Shown: positions 14,899-23,147 of the stretch, in pieces
Position numbering within the stretch: the stretch's first letter is position 1
Layout: each line of letters begins with the position of its first letter
Origin: a virus
Reading direction: 5' to 3' (one strand)
Length of the DNA stretch: 36,802 bases
Virus record (IMG/VR): IMGVR_UViG_3300021959_000159
Location: 1-36,802 of that record
The notes under the pieces: model-generated
Database searches by the model: none
Told to the model about the DNA's origin: nothing
The model's input: only the letters and a program-made list of their open reading frames with translations
Position numbers and translations under genes: made by a program

Positions 14899-16390
14899 TG
14901 TTTATATCGTACATCTTATAGTTAAACTTCTCTTTAGAATATATTTTAATTCTTTCAGCTGCATGCTGTAGAGTATAGTTCTTATTTGTTTTGTGGTGCA
15001 AATCATCTGCAATATCATATATCTTTGTGGGTCTTCCATCTTCACTCTTTCTTAGACCTCGTCCTATCGATTGAAGCACTCTAATTTGCGATTTACTTGG
15101 TGAAGCAAAGATGATATTGTGTAAATTCCTAATGTTAATACCAGTAGAAAAAGTCCCAATACTTGCAACGATAATTGCGTTCTTCTCTTTCTCGGTAATC
15201 TCCCTGACTGATTCTCTTGTGTCGACATCTGTTTCTCCTGATACATAAAAGAGTTTTCTATCTTCCTTTATCTTTGTCTTTAATAATGTATGCAATGGTT
15301 TACCATGTTTATCTACATAATTAAATAATACTAGTGTATTTCCTTCTTGGTCTAAAGCTAGGTTTGATATAAAGTTATTTCGTTGTTCGTATCTTACGAT
15401 AAAATCTAACTCTTCTTGGTATTTCATTTTCGAAACTTGCTTACATAACTCTTCTTGGTACTTCAATATGAGTATGCTTATTTCTAACTGAGCTAAATCG
15501 TTATTATCCATTAACTCTTTTGTAGTAATTACTTTGTATACTGGTCCAAATAATCCTTCTAATACAAGCTGATGAGTTTGACTTCCATCTAATGTTCCAG
15601 TAGTACCAATACGATATTTTGCTTCAGTACATTTCTCTAATATAGATGTAAGAGATTTAGCTTTAAAATTATGTGCTTCATCTCCAATTACCATACCAAA
15701 TCCTGAGTACCAGCTTGCTGGCAACTTATATATTGATTGCCATGTAGATATAATAACTCTTTGAGTTACACCTATTTTTTCTCGGCCTGAATATATTCTA
15801 TGACAGTTTTCTTCATGAGACCATGTATCCTTACCAGAATAGTCTCCAAAATCAGAGTACATTTGCTCTACTAATGATGTCGTAGGTACTATAAGCAAAA
15901 CACTACCATCAAAAACATCAAGGAAATATCTTATTGCCAAATATATGATTAAACTCTTTCCAGAAGCAGTAGGTGATAGTAATAAGGATTTCTCTTTCGA
16001 AAGCGTGTGCGAGAGTCCCTCTAATTGATATCCCCTAGGTGTTATATCAGCTCCATTCACAGAAAGGGCCATTTGTGATAATAGGCCTTCTATGTTAGGC
16101 TCTAGGGATGATTCGAGTGCACCATATTGTGGCGAATCTATCACTTCTAACTTATAATCCCTCACATCACAAAACTCACGCAAATATTTGTGCAATCCTG
16201 TGTATAATGTTTTCTTTCGACTATCAAATAATCTAATTTTACCATCCCACATACGATTACGATATGCTGGCATAAATTTATATCCAGGTACAAAGAATTG
16301 GAAATGTTCAGAGAGTTCCATCTCTATTCCCGCATCAGTTTGTATGTTTAAGAAGACTTCGTTCTTCTTTTGAATAGTAATCGTATCCAT
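14894..16390 (-). CDS. uvsW: DNA/RNA helicase UvsW
   Basis: Superfamily 2 helicase that in T4 unwinds R-loops and branched recombination intermediates, shutting off origin replication in favour of recombination-dependent replication. It is 498 residues, near the T4 length. Motif I is PTASGKS (140-146), motif II is DEAH (237-240), motif III is TGT (264-266), and motif VI is QSIGRGLR (440-447). The small N-terminal domain (residues 1-100) has the conserved MWDGKIRLFD. The ATG shares a base with the uvsY stop (TAATG), so the two are coupled. Confidence 0.96.
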   Translation of the reverse strand: MDTITIQKKNEVFLNIQTDAGIEMELSEHFQFFVPGYKFMPAYRNRMWDGKIRLFDSRKKTLYTGLHKYLREFCDVRDYKLEVIDSPQYGALESSLEPNIEGLLSQMALSVNGADITPRGYQLEGLSHTLSKEKSLLLSPTASGKSLIIYLAIRYFLDVFDGSVLLIVPTTSLVEQMYSDFGDYSGKDTWSHEENCHRIYSGREKIGVTQRVIISTWQSIYKLPASWYSGFGMVIGDEAHNFKAKSLTSILEKCTEAKYRIGTTGTLDGSQTHQLVLEGLFGPVYKVITTKELMDNNDLAQLEISILILKYQEELCKQVSKMKYQEELDFIVRYEQRNNFISNLALDQEGNTLVLFNYVDKHGKPLHTLLKTKIKEDRKLFYVSGETDVDTRESVREITEKEKNAIIVASIGTFSTGINIRNLHNIIFASPSKSQIRVLQSIGRGLRKSEDGRPTKIYDIADDLHHKTNKNYTLQHAAERIKIYSKEKFNYKMYDINI

Positions 16391-16836
16391 TAAATTCCGC
16401 TAGTAAACTTTCTCCACTCAATCATGTTCTTTATATTTTGATGTCTCCACTTGATATTCTCTAATATCTCTTTAAGAGTAGAACAGAGTTCTTCAAGGTA
16501 TTGGATTTTTGCTTGCCATTCTTGTATTAATGGATCTGAGTCATAGTATCTATCCATGTCTCCTTTAAGTACAGTTAAACCACCTAAAGGATCGTAGTCC
16601 CAGCCTCTTGCATCAATATCTTCTTTTGGCATCTTGCCATTGTAATGTAGCCACTTATCTCTAAGTACTACTTTAAAGTCTAACTCAGCTTTTTTCAGTT
16701 TCATTCTATTAACTGAAAGAAGTTCTAAGTATTTGCCATGTAATTTCGCGGAATCTCTACTGGTTTCATCGAGATTAACTTCATCGATAATTCCATCTTT
16801 TTTCCACATTTCTAAGATTTGTTGTAAATTATTCAT
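16390..16836 (-). CDS. uvsY: Recombination mediator UvsY
   Basis: Loads the UvsX recombinase onto single-stranded DNA covered by gp32. It is 148 residues (T4 UvsY is 137). Supporting features are the N-terminal LQQILEMWKKDGIID segment, a helical KYLELLSVNRMKLKKAEL region, and the C-terminal IKWRHQNIKNMIEWRKFTSGI, typical of the family. The ATG at 16836 lies only 6 bases after the -10 box of an early promoter (16843-16871) and lacks an SD sequence, so a leaderless message is likely. It is followed by uvsW with a one-base overlap. Confidence 0.9.
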   Translation of the reverse strand: MNNLQQILEMWKKDGIIDEVNLDETSRDSAKLHGKYLELLSVNRMKLKKAELDFKVVLRDKWLHYNGKMPKEDIDARGWDYDPLGGLTVLKGDMDRYYDSDPLIQEWQAKIQYLEELCSTLKEILENIKWRHQNIKNMIEWRKFTSGI

Positions 16837-16842
16837 ATATCT

Positions 16843-16871
16843 ATTATATCATATTATTGCCGATTTGTAAA
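16843..16871 (-). promoter_or_regulatory. Early sigma70-type promoter of uvsY-uvsW
   Basis: TTTACA (16866-16871), 17 bp, TATAAT (16843-16848) on the minus strand with TGA before the -10 box. The -35 box lies in one arm of a small inverted repeat, AAACGTA/TACGTTT (16869-16886), that reaches the end of the gp3-like gene. Confidence 0.8.
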
Positions 16872-16885
16872 CGTATTTTTACGTT

Positions 16886-17356
16886 TTAAACAAATTCAAA
16901 GTTGGTGTAAGCAAAAGTTATATCCATTTGGACATAATCAATACTTTCAGCCTGAGCATCAAATTCAATAGGTGTCATGCTCGTTGGAAACACTCCTTTA
17001 AACTTTATCTCTTTATTAACATTATTATGTGATGTTAATATTAAGAGAGTAGCGTCTACTTTTAGGTCTTCAGCATTATTTGTTTGTGCTAAGTTGTGTA
17101 ACCAATTGAATGTTTCAATATAGTTATCTAAGTCTTCAGTTACGTTGATACGTAAGGTAAGATCATCAAACGCGAGTCTATCACCTGTAAATGCTAAATT
17201 GACTCCACGATAACTCTGTTCTGCAGCAGTGATGCTGAGTCCAGGTAAAGTAGCTCCAACAGCAAAATATTCTAAGTTAGGATATTCTGTACTGCTTATT
17301 TTAAATTGAAAGCCTACTGGGCTTAAAAAGTTTTTGTTCGTAGTTAATGTTGCCAT
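16886..17356 (-). CDS. 3: Tail completion/terminator protein, gp3-like (tail-tube fold)
   Basis: 156-residue protein that looks like a tail-tube-fold relative (YPNLEYFAVGATLPGLSI, then GDRLAFDDLTLRINVTEDLDNY, and a strand-rich end). In marine T4-likes the gene between gp23 and uvsY is gp3, which caps the tail tube and stabilises the sheath. It shares layout with the gp19 tube protein at 22610-23137, so a tube paralogue is the main alternative. Its late box (17362-17369) ends 5 bases before the ATG and no SD is visible. It lies downstream of the gp23 terminator, so it must be transcribed independently. Confidence 0.7.
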   Translation of the reverse strand: MATLTTNKNFLSPVGFQFKISSTEYPNLEYFAVGATLPGLSITAAEQSYRGVNLAFTGDRLAFDDLTLRINVTEDLDNYIETFNWLHNLAQTNNAEDLKVDATLLILTSHNNVNKEIKFKGVFPTSMTPIEFDAQAESIDYVQMDITFAYTNFEFV

Positions 17357-17361
17357 ACTAC

Positions 17362-17369
17362 TATTTATA
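17362..17369 (-). promoter_or_regulatory. Late promoter of the gp3-like gene
   Basis: TATAAATA on the minus strand, 5 bases before the ATG, just downstream of the gp23 terminator. Confidence 0.65.
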
Positions 17370-17389
17370 CACGTTTATATGTCACTCAT

Positions 17390-17419
17390 AAAAAAAGGGA
17401 CCCAAAATGAGTCCCTTTT
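17390..17419 (-). terminator. Intrinsic terminator after gp23
   Basis: On the minus strand AAAAGGGAC pairs with GTCCCTTTT (9 bp, 9-base loop), continuing into a run of T. It begins 23 bases after the major capsid stop codon, as expected for the most highly expressed late gene. Confidence 0.88.
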
Positions 17420-17442
17420 AAAAAGTCTATTAACTTTGTGGC

Positions 17443-18768
17443 TTACACCATAATGTCGTCAACTCTGAAGATTCTAAAGTACTGGTTAGCACGGTTAGTA
17501 CCTGTGCCATCAGCAGCTACGAATGGATTTGCAACCATACCGTATCTTGTTTTGAATCCCATTCTTGGTTGGAAATCGTTCTCACCGACCGCTTTAACCA
17601 TAGTTAAAGGAACGTAAGGACAATAGAACATACCAGCGTCATACGGGTTTGTTCCTCTATAACCAACACAACAGAAGTCAACAGTTGCATATGGATCAAT
17701 GTAAACTTTAACTCTTCCGTTAAGAACACCAGCAAATGTATTACCAGTATCATCGACGTTTAAGTTAGCTGATAATGCAGGAGTATAGTCCAACATTCCA
17801 GCAGCTGCTAGAGCAGAAGCAACATCAGAAGAAACGATAACAAAGTTACCTTTTCCACGTCTTGTTTCTTTAGCAATAACGTTACATTCTCTTTCGATTT
17901 GCATGATAAGACCTTTAAATCTTTCTACCATCCATCTTCCGTCGGAGTCTGTGTTTACATCAAAAACACCACTTAGTGCTGTTGAAGTTTGAAGTGCGCC
18001 AATTTTAGCTTTTTGTAAAATTGTTCTTACAACTTCTCTGTTGATTTCAGCAAGAATTTCTGCTGATAGGATGTTAGCAAGTTCGCCTTCAGCGTCTAGT
18101 CCGTGGACTGCTTTAAGGTCTTGTGCTAATTCCATTGTGTACTCAGCTTTTAGAGCTCTTGACTTAGCTGTGACAGTTGATTTCTCAATTGAAAAAGCCA
18201 TTTCGCCGAAAGATCCGTCGCCAGATTCTCCAACGCCAAGTCTTTCTGCAGCTGATGTAGCTGAACCTGCGCCGAATGTTGAAACTGTATCAGATTCGTC
18301 TGCGATTGTACCATCGGTGTCAGCATCGACAACACCACCTAAACCTGTTGGTTCAGCTTGATGTGTTCCTGCTCCAGAGAAGTCAGTATCAGCTTCATCG
18401 AATAAAGCTTCAGTACCACCCTGAGTTGAGTATTTTGATTTCATTGCAAAGATAAGTCCTGTAGGACCACTCATTGGCTGAACGCCAGCGATATCATAAG
18501 CGATGAGGTTAGGCATTGCTCTACGAACTAAAGAGATTAATACTGGATCAAATGTTCCAATACTTCCACCGCCAATGTTATTGGCAGCTGCTGCTTCAGA
18601 AATATAATTTCCTTGTGCTTGAGCTCTTTCTTCTTGTAGGGCAACTTCTTGGTTTTCTAACAATCTAGCTGTTACAGCTTTCTTGTAGTTGTCTTGGATA
18701 GCTGGAGCTGATTCGTGTTCTAGAACAGGACCCCATTTTTCCATTAAGTTTTTATCTGCGTTAAACAT
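17443..18768 (-). CDS. 23: Major capsid protein precursor gp23
   Basis: Forms the hexamers of the capsid; 441 residues, shorter than T4 gp23 (521), as in other marine T4-likes. The conserved block FDPVLISLVRRAMPNLIAYDIAGVQPM follows the propeptide, and the end NQYFRIFRVDDIMV is typical. A likely prohead-protease site fitting the (L/I)xE rule is YISE|AAAA, after Glu58. The ATG at 18768 is preceded by AAGGGG. No late box is in the short gap to gp22, so it is probably read from the promoter at 21020-21027. A strong terminator follows. Confidence 0.96.
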   Translation of the reverse strand: MFNADKNLMEKWGPVLEHESAPAIQDNYKKAVTARLLENQEVALQEERAQAQGNYISEAAAANNIGGGSIGTFDPVLISLVRRAMPNLIAYDIAGVQPMSGPTGLIFAMKSKYSTQGGTEALFDEADTDFSGAGTHQAEPTGLGGVVDADTDGTIADESDTVSTFGAGSATSAAERLGVGESGDGSFGEMAFSIEKSTVTAKSRALKAEYTMELAQDLKAVHGLDAEGELANILSAEILAEINREVVRTILQKAKIGALQTSTALSGVFDVNTDSDGRWMVERFKGLIMQIERECNVIAKETRRGKGNFVIVSSDVASALAAAGMLDYTPALSANLNVDDTGNTFAGVLNGRVKVYIDPYATVDFCCVGYRGTNPYDAGMFYCPYVPLTMVKAVGENDFQPRMGFKTRYGMVANPFVAADGTGTNRANQYFRIFRVDDIMV

Positions 18769-18783
18769 TTCTGTTTTCCCCTT

Positions 18784-19929
18784 TTATTTAGTGAAATTTG
18801 TTATAGCTTGTGTATATTTAGCCATTGACTCAGATACAGTTTCGTTAGAAACGTTCTCTTCGCCTAATAGACTATCAACTTCGTCCGCTGCTTCTTCAAC
18901 ATCTGATTTGAAGTATGATTCTTTAACAGTTTTTACTTTCATTTCGAAAGTTTCTTTGTTATCGAACTCGATATCTTCAACTAAAGATGCTAATTTCTCA
19001 GCTTCAGTTTCTGCAAGCCCTGAAGATTGTTCTCTTACTACTTCACTCTTTTCAAATGCTTGAACTTTGTTGTGTAGATCGATATTATCTTCTGTGGTTT
19101 TATTTAAAGTCTCTTCTAGCTCAGTGACTTGTTCGTTGAGGTCATCAACTAAGTCTTCTTTACCTTCAGGTACTTCGATATAGTGTTCTTTGAACACTGA
19201 CTGTAGAGAAGTCATGAACTCTTCAGCAATTTCAGTCCTAAGACCTTGTGTTACTGCAAGTTCGTTATCTTTCACCCAACCTTCTACTACGTAGTTAAGA
19301 TAGGAATCTACCTTTTCTACTAGAGATGATTGTACTTCTGATACTTCTTCTTCTAAATTTTGCGCATATTCTGCTTCAAGTCTATCAATTTCTTGGCTTA
19401 ACTTACTTGTAAGTACTGCTTCGAAAATGGCAGATGCTTTTCCACGGAATCCGTCTGAAAGTGTAGCTTCTTCTTTGATGATTGCGTCGATATCTTCATC
19501 AAAATCAATTGCCTCAACCTTAGCTTTCGCTTTAGGTTCTGGCATTTTGCCTTTAACAGCGTTAGCTGCGTCATCGCCTGATTTTACTGAATCTTCTTCA
19601 CCATCAATAGTTACTAACTTTGCAAACATTTTTTGCGCGTCTTCTTTTTTTGCTTTTTTAAGCATTTCGACTGCTGCTTGAATAACTCCAGCTTTAGTTT
19701 TCGGTGTCTCAACTTTAGGAGCAGATTCTTTCATCTCCTCTTCATCGTCTTCGTCAACCTCTTCCTCGTCACTTTCGTTTTTCTTAGATGCTTCGTCTAG
19801 AGTCTCTTCTGTTTCCTCGTCTAAAATTGTTTCATTTTCAACGAGCTCTTCAGATGATTCTTCTGAGACTAGCTCTTCTTCAACAGTTTCAACTACTTCT
19901 TCAGCGTTGTTTAAAACGTCGTCTGACAT
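18784..19929 (-). CDS. 22: Prohead core scaffold protein gp22
   Basis: Internal scaffold that shapes the prohead and is degraded by the gp21 protease. It is 381 residues, much longer than T4 gp22 (269). The first 65 residues are extremely acidic (runs of Glu and Asp). The rest is mostly predicted helix and coiled coil with many Glu/Lys/Leu repeats, for example LNEQVTELEETLNKTTEDNI. The ATG at 19929 has AGGAG with 5-6 bases of spacing. Position between gp21 and gp23 supports the call, since scaffold proteins diverge rapidly. Confidence 0.88.
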   Translation of the reverse strand: MSDDVLNNAEEVVETVEEELVSEESSEELVENETILDEETEETLDEASKKNESDEEEVDEDDEEEMKESAPKVETPKTKAGVIQAAVEMLKKAKKEDAQKMFAKLVTIDGEEDSVKSGDDAANAVKGKMPEPKAKAKVEAIDFDEDIDAIIKEEATLSDGFRGKASAIFEAVLTSKLSQEIDRLEAEYAQNLEEEVSEVQSSLVEKVDSYLNYVVEGWVKDNELAVTQGLRTEIAEEFMTSLQSVFKEHYIEVPEGKEDLVDDLNEQVTELEETLNKTTEDNIDLHNKVQAFEKSEVVREQSSGLAETEAEKLASLVEDIEFDNKETFEMKVKTVKESYFKSDVEEAADEVDSLLGEENVSNETVSESMAKYTQAITNFTK

Positions 19930-19938
19930 AGTATTCTC

Positions 19939-20598
19939 CTATGATTTTAGATTTAACTTAGAGAGGAAATTTTTAAAAGCTCGTATTTCTACATCCTGCA
20001 AATCCTTGCGAGGAGCACTTTTAATTTCAGTCTCAATTATTTCAATATCTTGCTGACGAATTAGCCCATTATCCCATACCCATTCAACACCTTCCATAAC
20101 TCCGTTGACAAATGCCGACGGGGCTGAAGGGTCTTGAACAATATCTACAGTTGATAACATAAAGTCATCTCCCACATACTGAGCGCCATTCTTCGATACA
20201 AGACTTCCCATACCACGACTTGATACTCCTAACTTAACTCCACCTTCGAGTAGTCCTTCGACTATTTGTCCCATAGGTGTCTTCAAGATAGAAGCCTTTC
20301 CTACAACATCATTTCCCTGCCAATGGAGGTCAGTGATTTTGTGCGAAACTTTATCAAGGTTTACTGTTGGTCCTTCTGGATGATTTAACTCTCCAACAGC
20401 TCTCCCTGTTTTAACTTGTTCGGTAACATACTTTTCTACGGCTTTTTCCATAGTTTTCTTTTCGTATATTCTACCGTTTCTGTTCTTTTTGTTTGATTGC
20501 ATGAAGACTCCTTCGATAAAATAGTTCTTAGAACCATCTTTCTTTGCTTCACAAATCATTTCTAAATTGTTTTCTACGTATTCTGTAATTAATCTCAT
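19939..20598 (-). CDS. 21: Prohead core protease gp21
   Basis: Serine protease that processes gp23 and the core proteins during head maturation, 219 residues (T4 gp21 is 212). The likely catalytic His is H73 in GELNHPEGP and the likely Ser is S126 or S127 in LGVSSRGMG, matching the family. The N-terminal YFIEGVFMQSNKKNRNGRIY is also characteristic. It overlaps nothing but is spaced only 2 bases from the gp68-like gene upstream. It lies in the late unit gp67-68-21-22-23. Confidence 0.95.
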   Translation of the reverse strand: MRLITEYVENNLEMICEAKKDGSKNYFIEGVFMQSNKKNRNGRIYEKKTMEKAVEKYVTEQVKTGRAVGELNHPEGPTVNLDKVSHKITDLHWQGNDVVGKASILKTPMGQIVEGLLEGGVKLGVSSRGMGSLVSKNGAQYVGDDFMLSTVDIVQDPSAPSAFVNGVMEGVEWVWDNGLIRQQDIEIIETEIKSAPRKDLQDVEIRAFKNFLSKLNLKS

Positions 20599-20600
20599 TG

Positions 20601-20825
20601 CTATATACCTAGTAATTTTAGCATATCATCTGCAGCTTTTTGAGCTTCTTTTTCATTTTTGTAGTTGTTGTCGAGTAATTCGCCATCTACATACACTGAA
20701 AATTTATTGCCTTTTTTGCCTAGGATAATTTCTTTATCCTTACGCTTACCAGCTTTATAAGACTTAATCTGTTTTTCTCCAGATGCAAGTTTTACTTTTT
20801 CTCTAAGCTCTACAAATGATAGCAT
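20601..20825 (-). CDS. 68: Small prohead core protein, gp68-like by position
   Basis: 74 residues, Lys-rich, with a basic N-terminal half (KSYKAGKRKDKEIILGKKG) and a C-terminal helix (EKEAQKAADDMLKLLGI). It occupies the gp68 slot of the T4 order 20-67-68-21-22-23. T4 gp68 is longer (141 residues), so the assignment rests mainly on synteny. The ATG has GAGGA about 9 bases upstream. It probably helps form or initiate the scaffold core. Confidence 0.65.
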   Translation of the reverse strand: MLSFVELREKVKLASGEKQIKSYKAGKRKDKEIILGKKGNKFSVYVDGELLDNNYKNEKEAQKAADDMLKLLGI

Positions 20826-20829
20826 GGAT

Positions 20830-21000
20830 TTAATCCTCTGTTGTTTCTTCAGCTTTACGCTGAACCATTCCTGACGCTATTTCTATCTTTTTAGCATCAA
20901 GAGCTGCGGCCATTTTGTCTGCCATTACAGTGTTAAACTGTTTACCTGCATTCACATTATCGCCGTCATTTAAATTTTTTATCAATTCATTTACGTTCAT
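20830..21000 (-). CDS. 67: Prohead core protein gp67-like
   Basis: 56-residue protein beginning MNVNELIKNLNDGDNVNAGK and ending QRKAEETTED. The pattern, a short helix, then AGKQFNTVMADKMAAALDAKKIEIA, then an acidic tail, resembles the start of T4 gp67 (80 residues), whose acidic tail is longer. Position directly after the portal gene supports it. The ATG at 21000 has AAGGA upstream with 7 bases of spacing, and a late box lies at 21020-21027. Confidence 0.75.
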   Translation of the reverse strand: MNVNELIKNLNDGDNVNAGKQFNTVMADKMAAALDAKKIEIASGMVQRKAEETTED

Positions 21001-21019
21001 TTATTCATCCTTGTTATAG

Positions 21020-21027
21020 TATTTATA
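21020..21027 (-). promoter_or_regulatory. Late promoter of the gp67-68-21-22-23 unit
   Basis: TATAAATA on the minus strand, in the gap between the portal stop (21043) and the gp67 ATG (21000); the short leader contains AAGGA. The unit would end at the terminator at 17390-17419. Confidence 0.7.
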
Positions 21028-21042
21028 AAAACTTCTGTCCCA

Positions 21043-22548
21043 TTAACTATCCCAACGAGGATCGTCAGGATCTGGTACATCATTTTCGCCATCTTTGTTT
21101 TCTTGGTCGATTTGTTTTTGAATCTCTTCGACCTCATCATCGTTAAATCGTAATACATTTTTACGTATCCATTCATTGGATATATATTTACCAACGTATT
21201 CATCTAATGATGATAACATATCAAATCTTTCTCTTAGCATCTCTGATTGTTTTAACTCTGAAAAATAGTTGTCTTCAATAAAATTAAAGGCAATGCTTTC
21301 TTTCCAAGTCTTCCAATCTTCTTTAGTAATGATACCTTTAAGTAAGAGTTGAGTTTTTAATAGTTGCATAAACAAATCTGAGAATCTTTTTCTTAATCTG
21401 TCTATGAACTTCTTAAACTTGACTTCGTCTCTTGTAATCTCGGATGTTCTACCAAGACTATATTGAGCTTCTTGTTCTAATCTATTAACTGGTACATTTA
21501 AAGACTTATATAATTTCTTTTGGAAGTATATAATATCATCAATTTGTCCTAGGTTTTCACCACCAGGTAATGTTGTAATTTCTGTTCCTCTTCCACCTTC
21601 TCTTCGAGGTAAGAAGAAATCTTCTAACATAGACATATGTTTCTTATCATCTTTGATATTACCAGTATTTGCGTCATAAACTAATTTGTTACGATACTGA
21701 TTCATAATACCTCTGAGATATTCTTCGGCTTTACCTTTAGGTAAGTTACCTACATCAATATAAAAGATTCGTCTTTCTGGAGCTCTTGATATCCTATAGA
21801 TTACCAATGAGTCTTCCATCATTCTTAATTGGTTAACTGGTTTTAAGGCCTTATGTAGATAAGATAAGATTCTTTTTCTACCTGGGTCCATAATACCAGA
21901 TGTGCAATAAGCAATTGCTTCAGGATATATCTTAATTCCTTGCTCGTTGCCTACTAATTGTTTGTCTTCAAATACAAAAAACTCTTCTTGACGTGTAATA
22001 ATCTTAGCACCAGTCTTAGGGTCAGTTTTTTCTTCGATCTCTTTCACCTTCTTTAATTTGGTAGGATCGATATAACGTAACTCTTGTATACCTTTTTTAG
22101 GATTCTTATTGTCTATAATAATATGATATGGCAATCTACCGTCTACATACCATTTTCTAAATATATCATGAGCATATGCATTAAAGTTTAAGATTTTTAA
22201 TATCTCATCAAACTCAAACTTCACAGCTTCTTTCATTTTATCTGAAATTTCTAATTCATCTAATATAATGTCTACTGGAGCATCGTCGTGATCTCCAACA
22301 ATTGATTCATTTATAATATCTTCAATAGCAGCATCGCACTCTGGCTGAGCTGATATATCTCTATACTTATAAATTTGTTCAATTTCATTCTTAACTTTGT
22401 CGCCATCCATATCGATGTACGCGCCAAAGTGACCACCCGCTTGAACAACGCCGGCGCCATCCTCGTCAGTCTTAGGTACAAAGGAAGGTAGTAAATCCTT
22501 ACTCTTTGCTGCTTTTCTATTGATTTCAAAACCAAATAATTCGGCCAT
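21043..22548 (-). CDS. 20: Portal vertex protein gp20
   Basis: Dodecameric portal through which DNA is packaged and to which the neck attaches. It is 501 residues (T4 gp20 is 524). Conserved blocks include YIDPTKLKKVKEIEE, LVIYRISRAPERRIFYIDVGNLPKGKAEEYL, and LNVPVNRLEQEAQYSLGRTSEITRDEVKF, all typical of T4-like portals. The ATG at 22548 is preceded by GAGGA. Its leader of about 45 bases contains a stable hairpin near the 5' end. Confidence 0.97.
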   Translation of the reverse strand: MAELFGFEINRKAAKSKDLLPSFVPKTDEDGAGVVQAGGHFGAYIDMDGDKVKNEIEQIYKYRDISAQPECDAAIEDIINESIVGDHDDAPVDIILDELEISDKMKEAVKFEFDEILKILNFNAYAHDIFRKWYVDGRLPYHIIIDNKNPKKGIQELRYIDPTKLKKVKEIEEKTDPKTGAKIITRQEEFFVFEDKQLVGNEQGIKIYPEAIAYCTSGIMDPGRKRILSYLHKALKPVNQLRMMEDSLVIYRISRAPERRIFYIDVGNLPKGKAEEYLRGIMNQYRNKLVYDANTGNIKDDKKHMSMLEDFFLPRREGGRGTEITTLPGGENLGQIDDIIYFQKKLYKSLNVPVNRLEQEAQYSLGRTSEITRDEVKFKKFIDRLRKRFSDLFMQLLKTQLLLKGIITKEDWKTWKESIAFNFIEDNYFSELKQSEMLRERFDMLSSLDEYVGKYISNEWIRKNVLRFNDDEVEEIQKQIDQENKDGENDVPDPDDPRWDS

Positions 22549-22567
22549 TGTTTTTCCTCACATTATC

Positions 22568-22590
22568 AGAGGGGACGTTATATCCCCTCT
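22568..22590 (-). other. Hairpin in the gp20 mRNA leader
   Basis: AGAGGGGA and TCCCCTCT form a perfect 8-bp stem with a 7-base loop, starting about 3 bases after the expected late transcription start. It is not followed by a T tract on the minus strand, so it looks more like a 5' stability or translation-control element than a terminator. Confidence 0.6.
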
Positions 22591-22598
22591 TCTAATAT

Positions 22599-22606
22599 TA
22601 TTTATA
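22599..22606 (-). promoter_or_regulatory. Late promoter of gp20
   Basis: TATAAATA on the minus strand in the 61-bp gap between gp19 and gp20. Confidence 0.65.
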
Positions 22607-22609
22607 TGT

Positions 22610-23137
22610 CTACGAAGTAGTGTCAGATTCCCAGTATTGTACCTGGAATTCTACTGTGAACTCTTCAATAGTATTTTCTGAATCATAACTTACTTCTATC
22701 TCAGAAACGTTAGTTGGAAATAAACCTCTAAAGTCATATTTCTTTGTAACATCTCCAGCTTTATTCAATTGTTCAACAATTGCATCTGCTTGATAGTCAG
22801 TAGGATTAGATAATCCTGTGTTTTCGTTATTATTATTAATACCATTCATCCAACGTTCCATAGCATTACGAACCTCAAAACCAGTGTCATTAATGACAGT
22901 GATTGTCCAAGGATCAAATGTTCTGTCACCAGCTATTTGCAATGTTCTACCTCTGAATAATACAGGGATAGGTGCAATAATTGATGCAGGCATTTGAGCT
23001 GTTTTACACATGAATGATGTAAGTTCTACATCACCTTGTGCATAACCTGGATAGTTCATAGTTACCTTGAAAAGGTTGGATCTTGCTCCACCGCCTACTA
23101 GTTTAGATTTAAAATCATCTACGCCTAAAATTGCCAT
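22610..23137 (-). CDS. 19: Tail tube protein gp19
   Basis: Forms the inner tail tube, 175 residues (T4 gp19 is 163). Typical features are the N-terminal RSNLFKVTMNYPGYAQG, the CKTAQMPASIIAPIPVLFRGR segment, and the C-terminal FRGLFPTNVSEIEVSYDSENTIEEFTVEFQVQYW. The ATG has AGGAG upstream and the gene lies 10 bases downstream of gp18, so the two are cotranscribed. Confidence 0.95.
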   Translation of the reverse strand: MAILGVDDFKSKLVGGGARSNLFKVTMNYPGYAQGDVELTSFMCKTAQMPASIIAPIPVLFRGRTLQIAGDRTFDPWTITVINDTGFEVRNAMERWMNGINNNNENTGLSNPTDYQADAIVEQLNKAGDVTKKYDFRGLFPTNVSEIEVSYDSENTIEEFTVEFQVQYWESDTTS

Positions 23138-23147
23138 GTGTTATCTC

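Noticed and set aside
16869-16886. Inverted repeat AAACGTA/TACGTTT as a terminator of the gp3-like gene
   Set aside because: The stem is AT-rich and has no T tract on the minus strand; it overlaps the uvsY -35 box and is more likely incidental.
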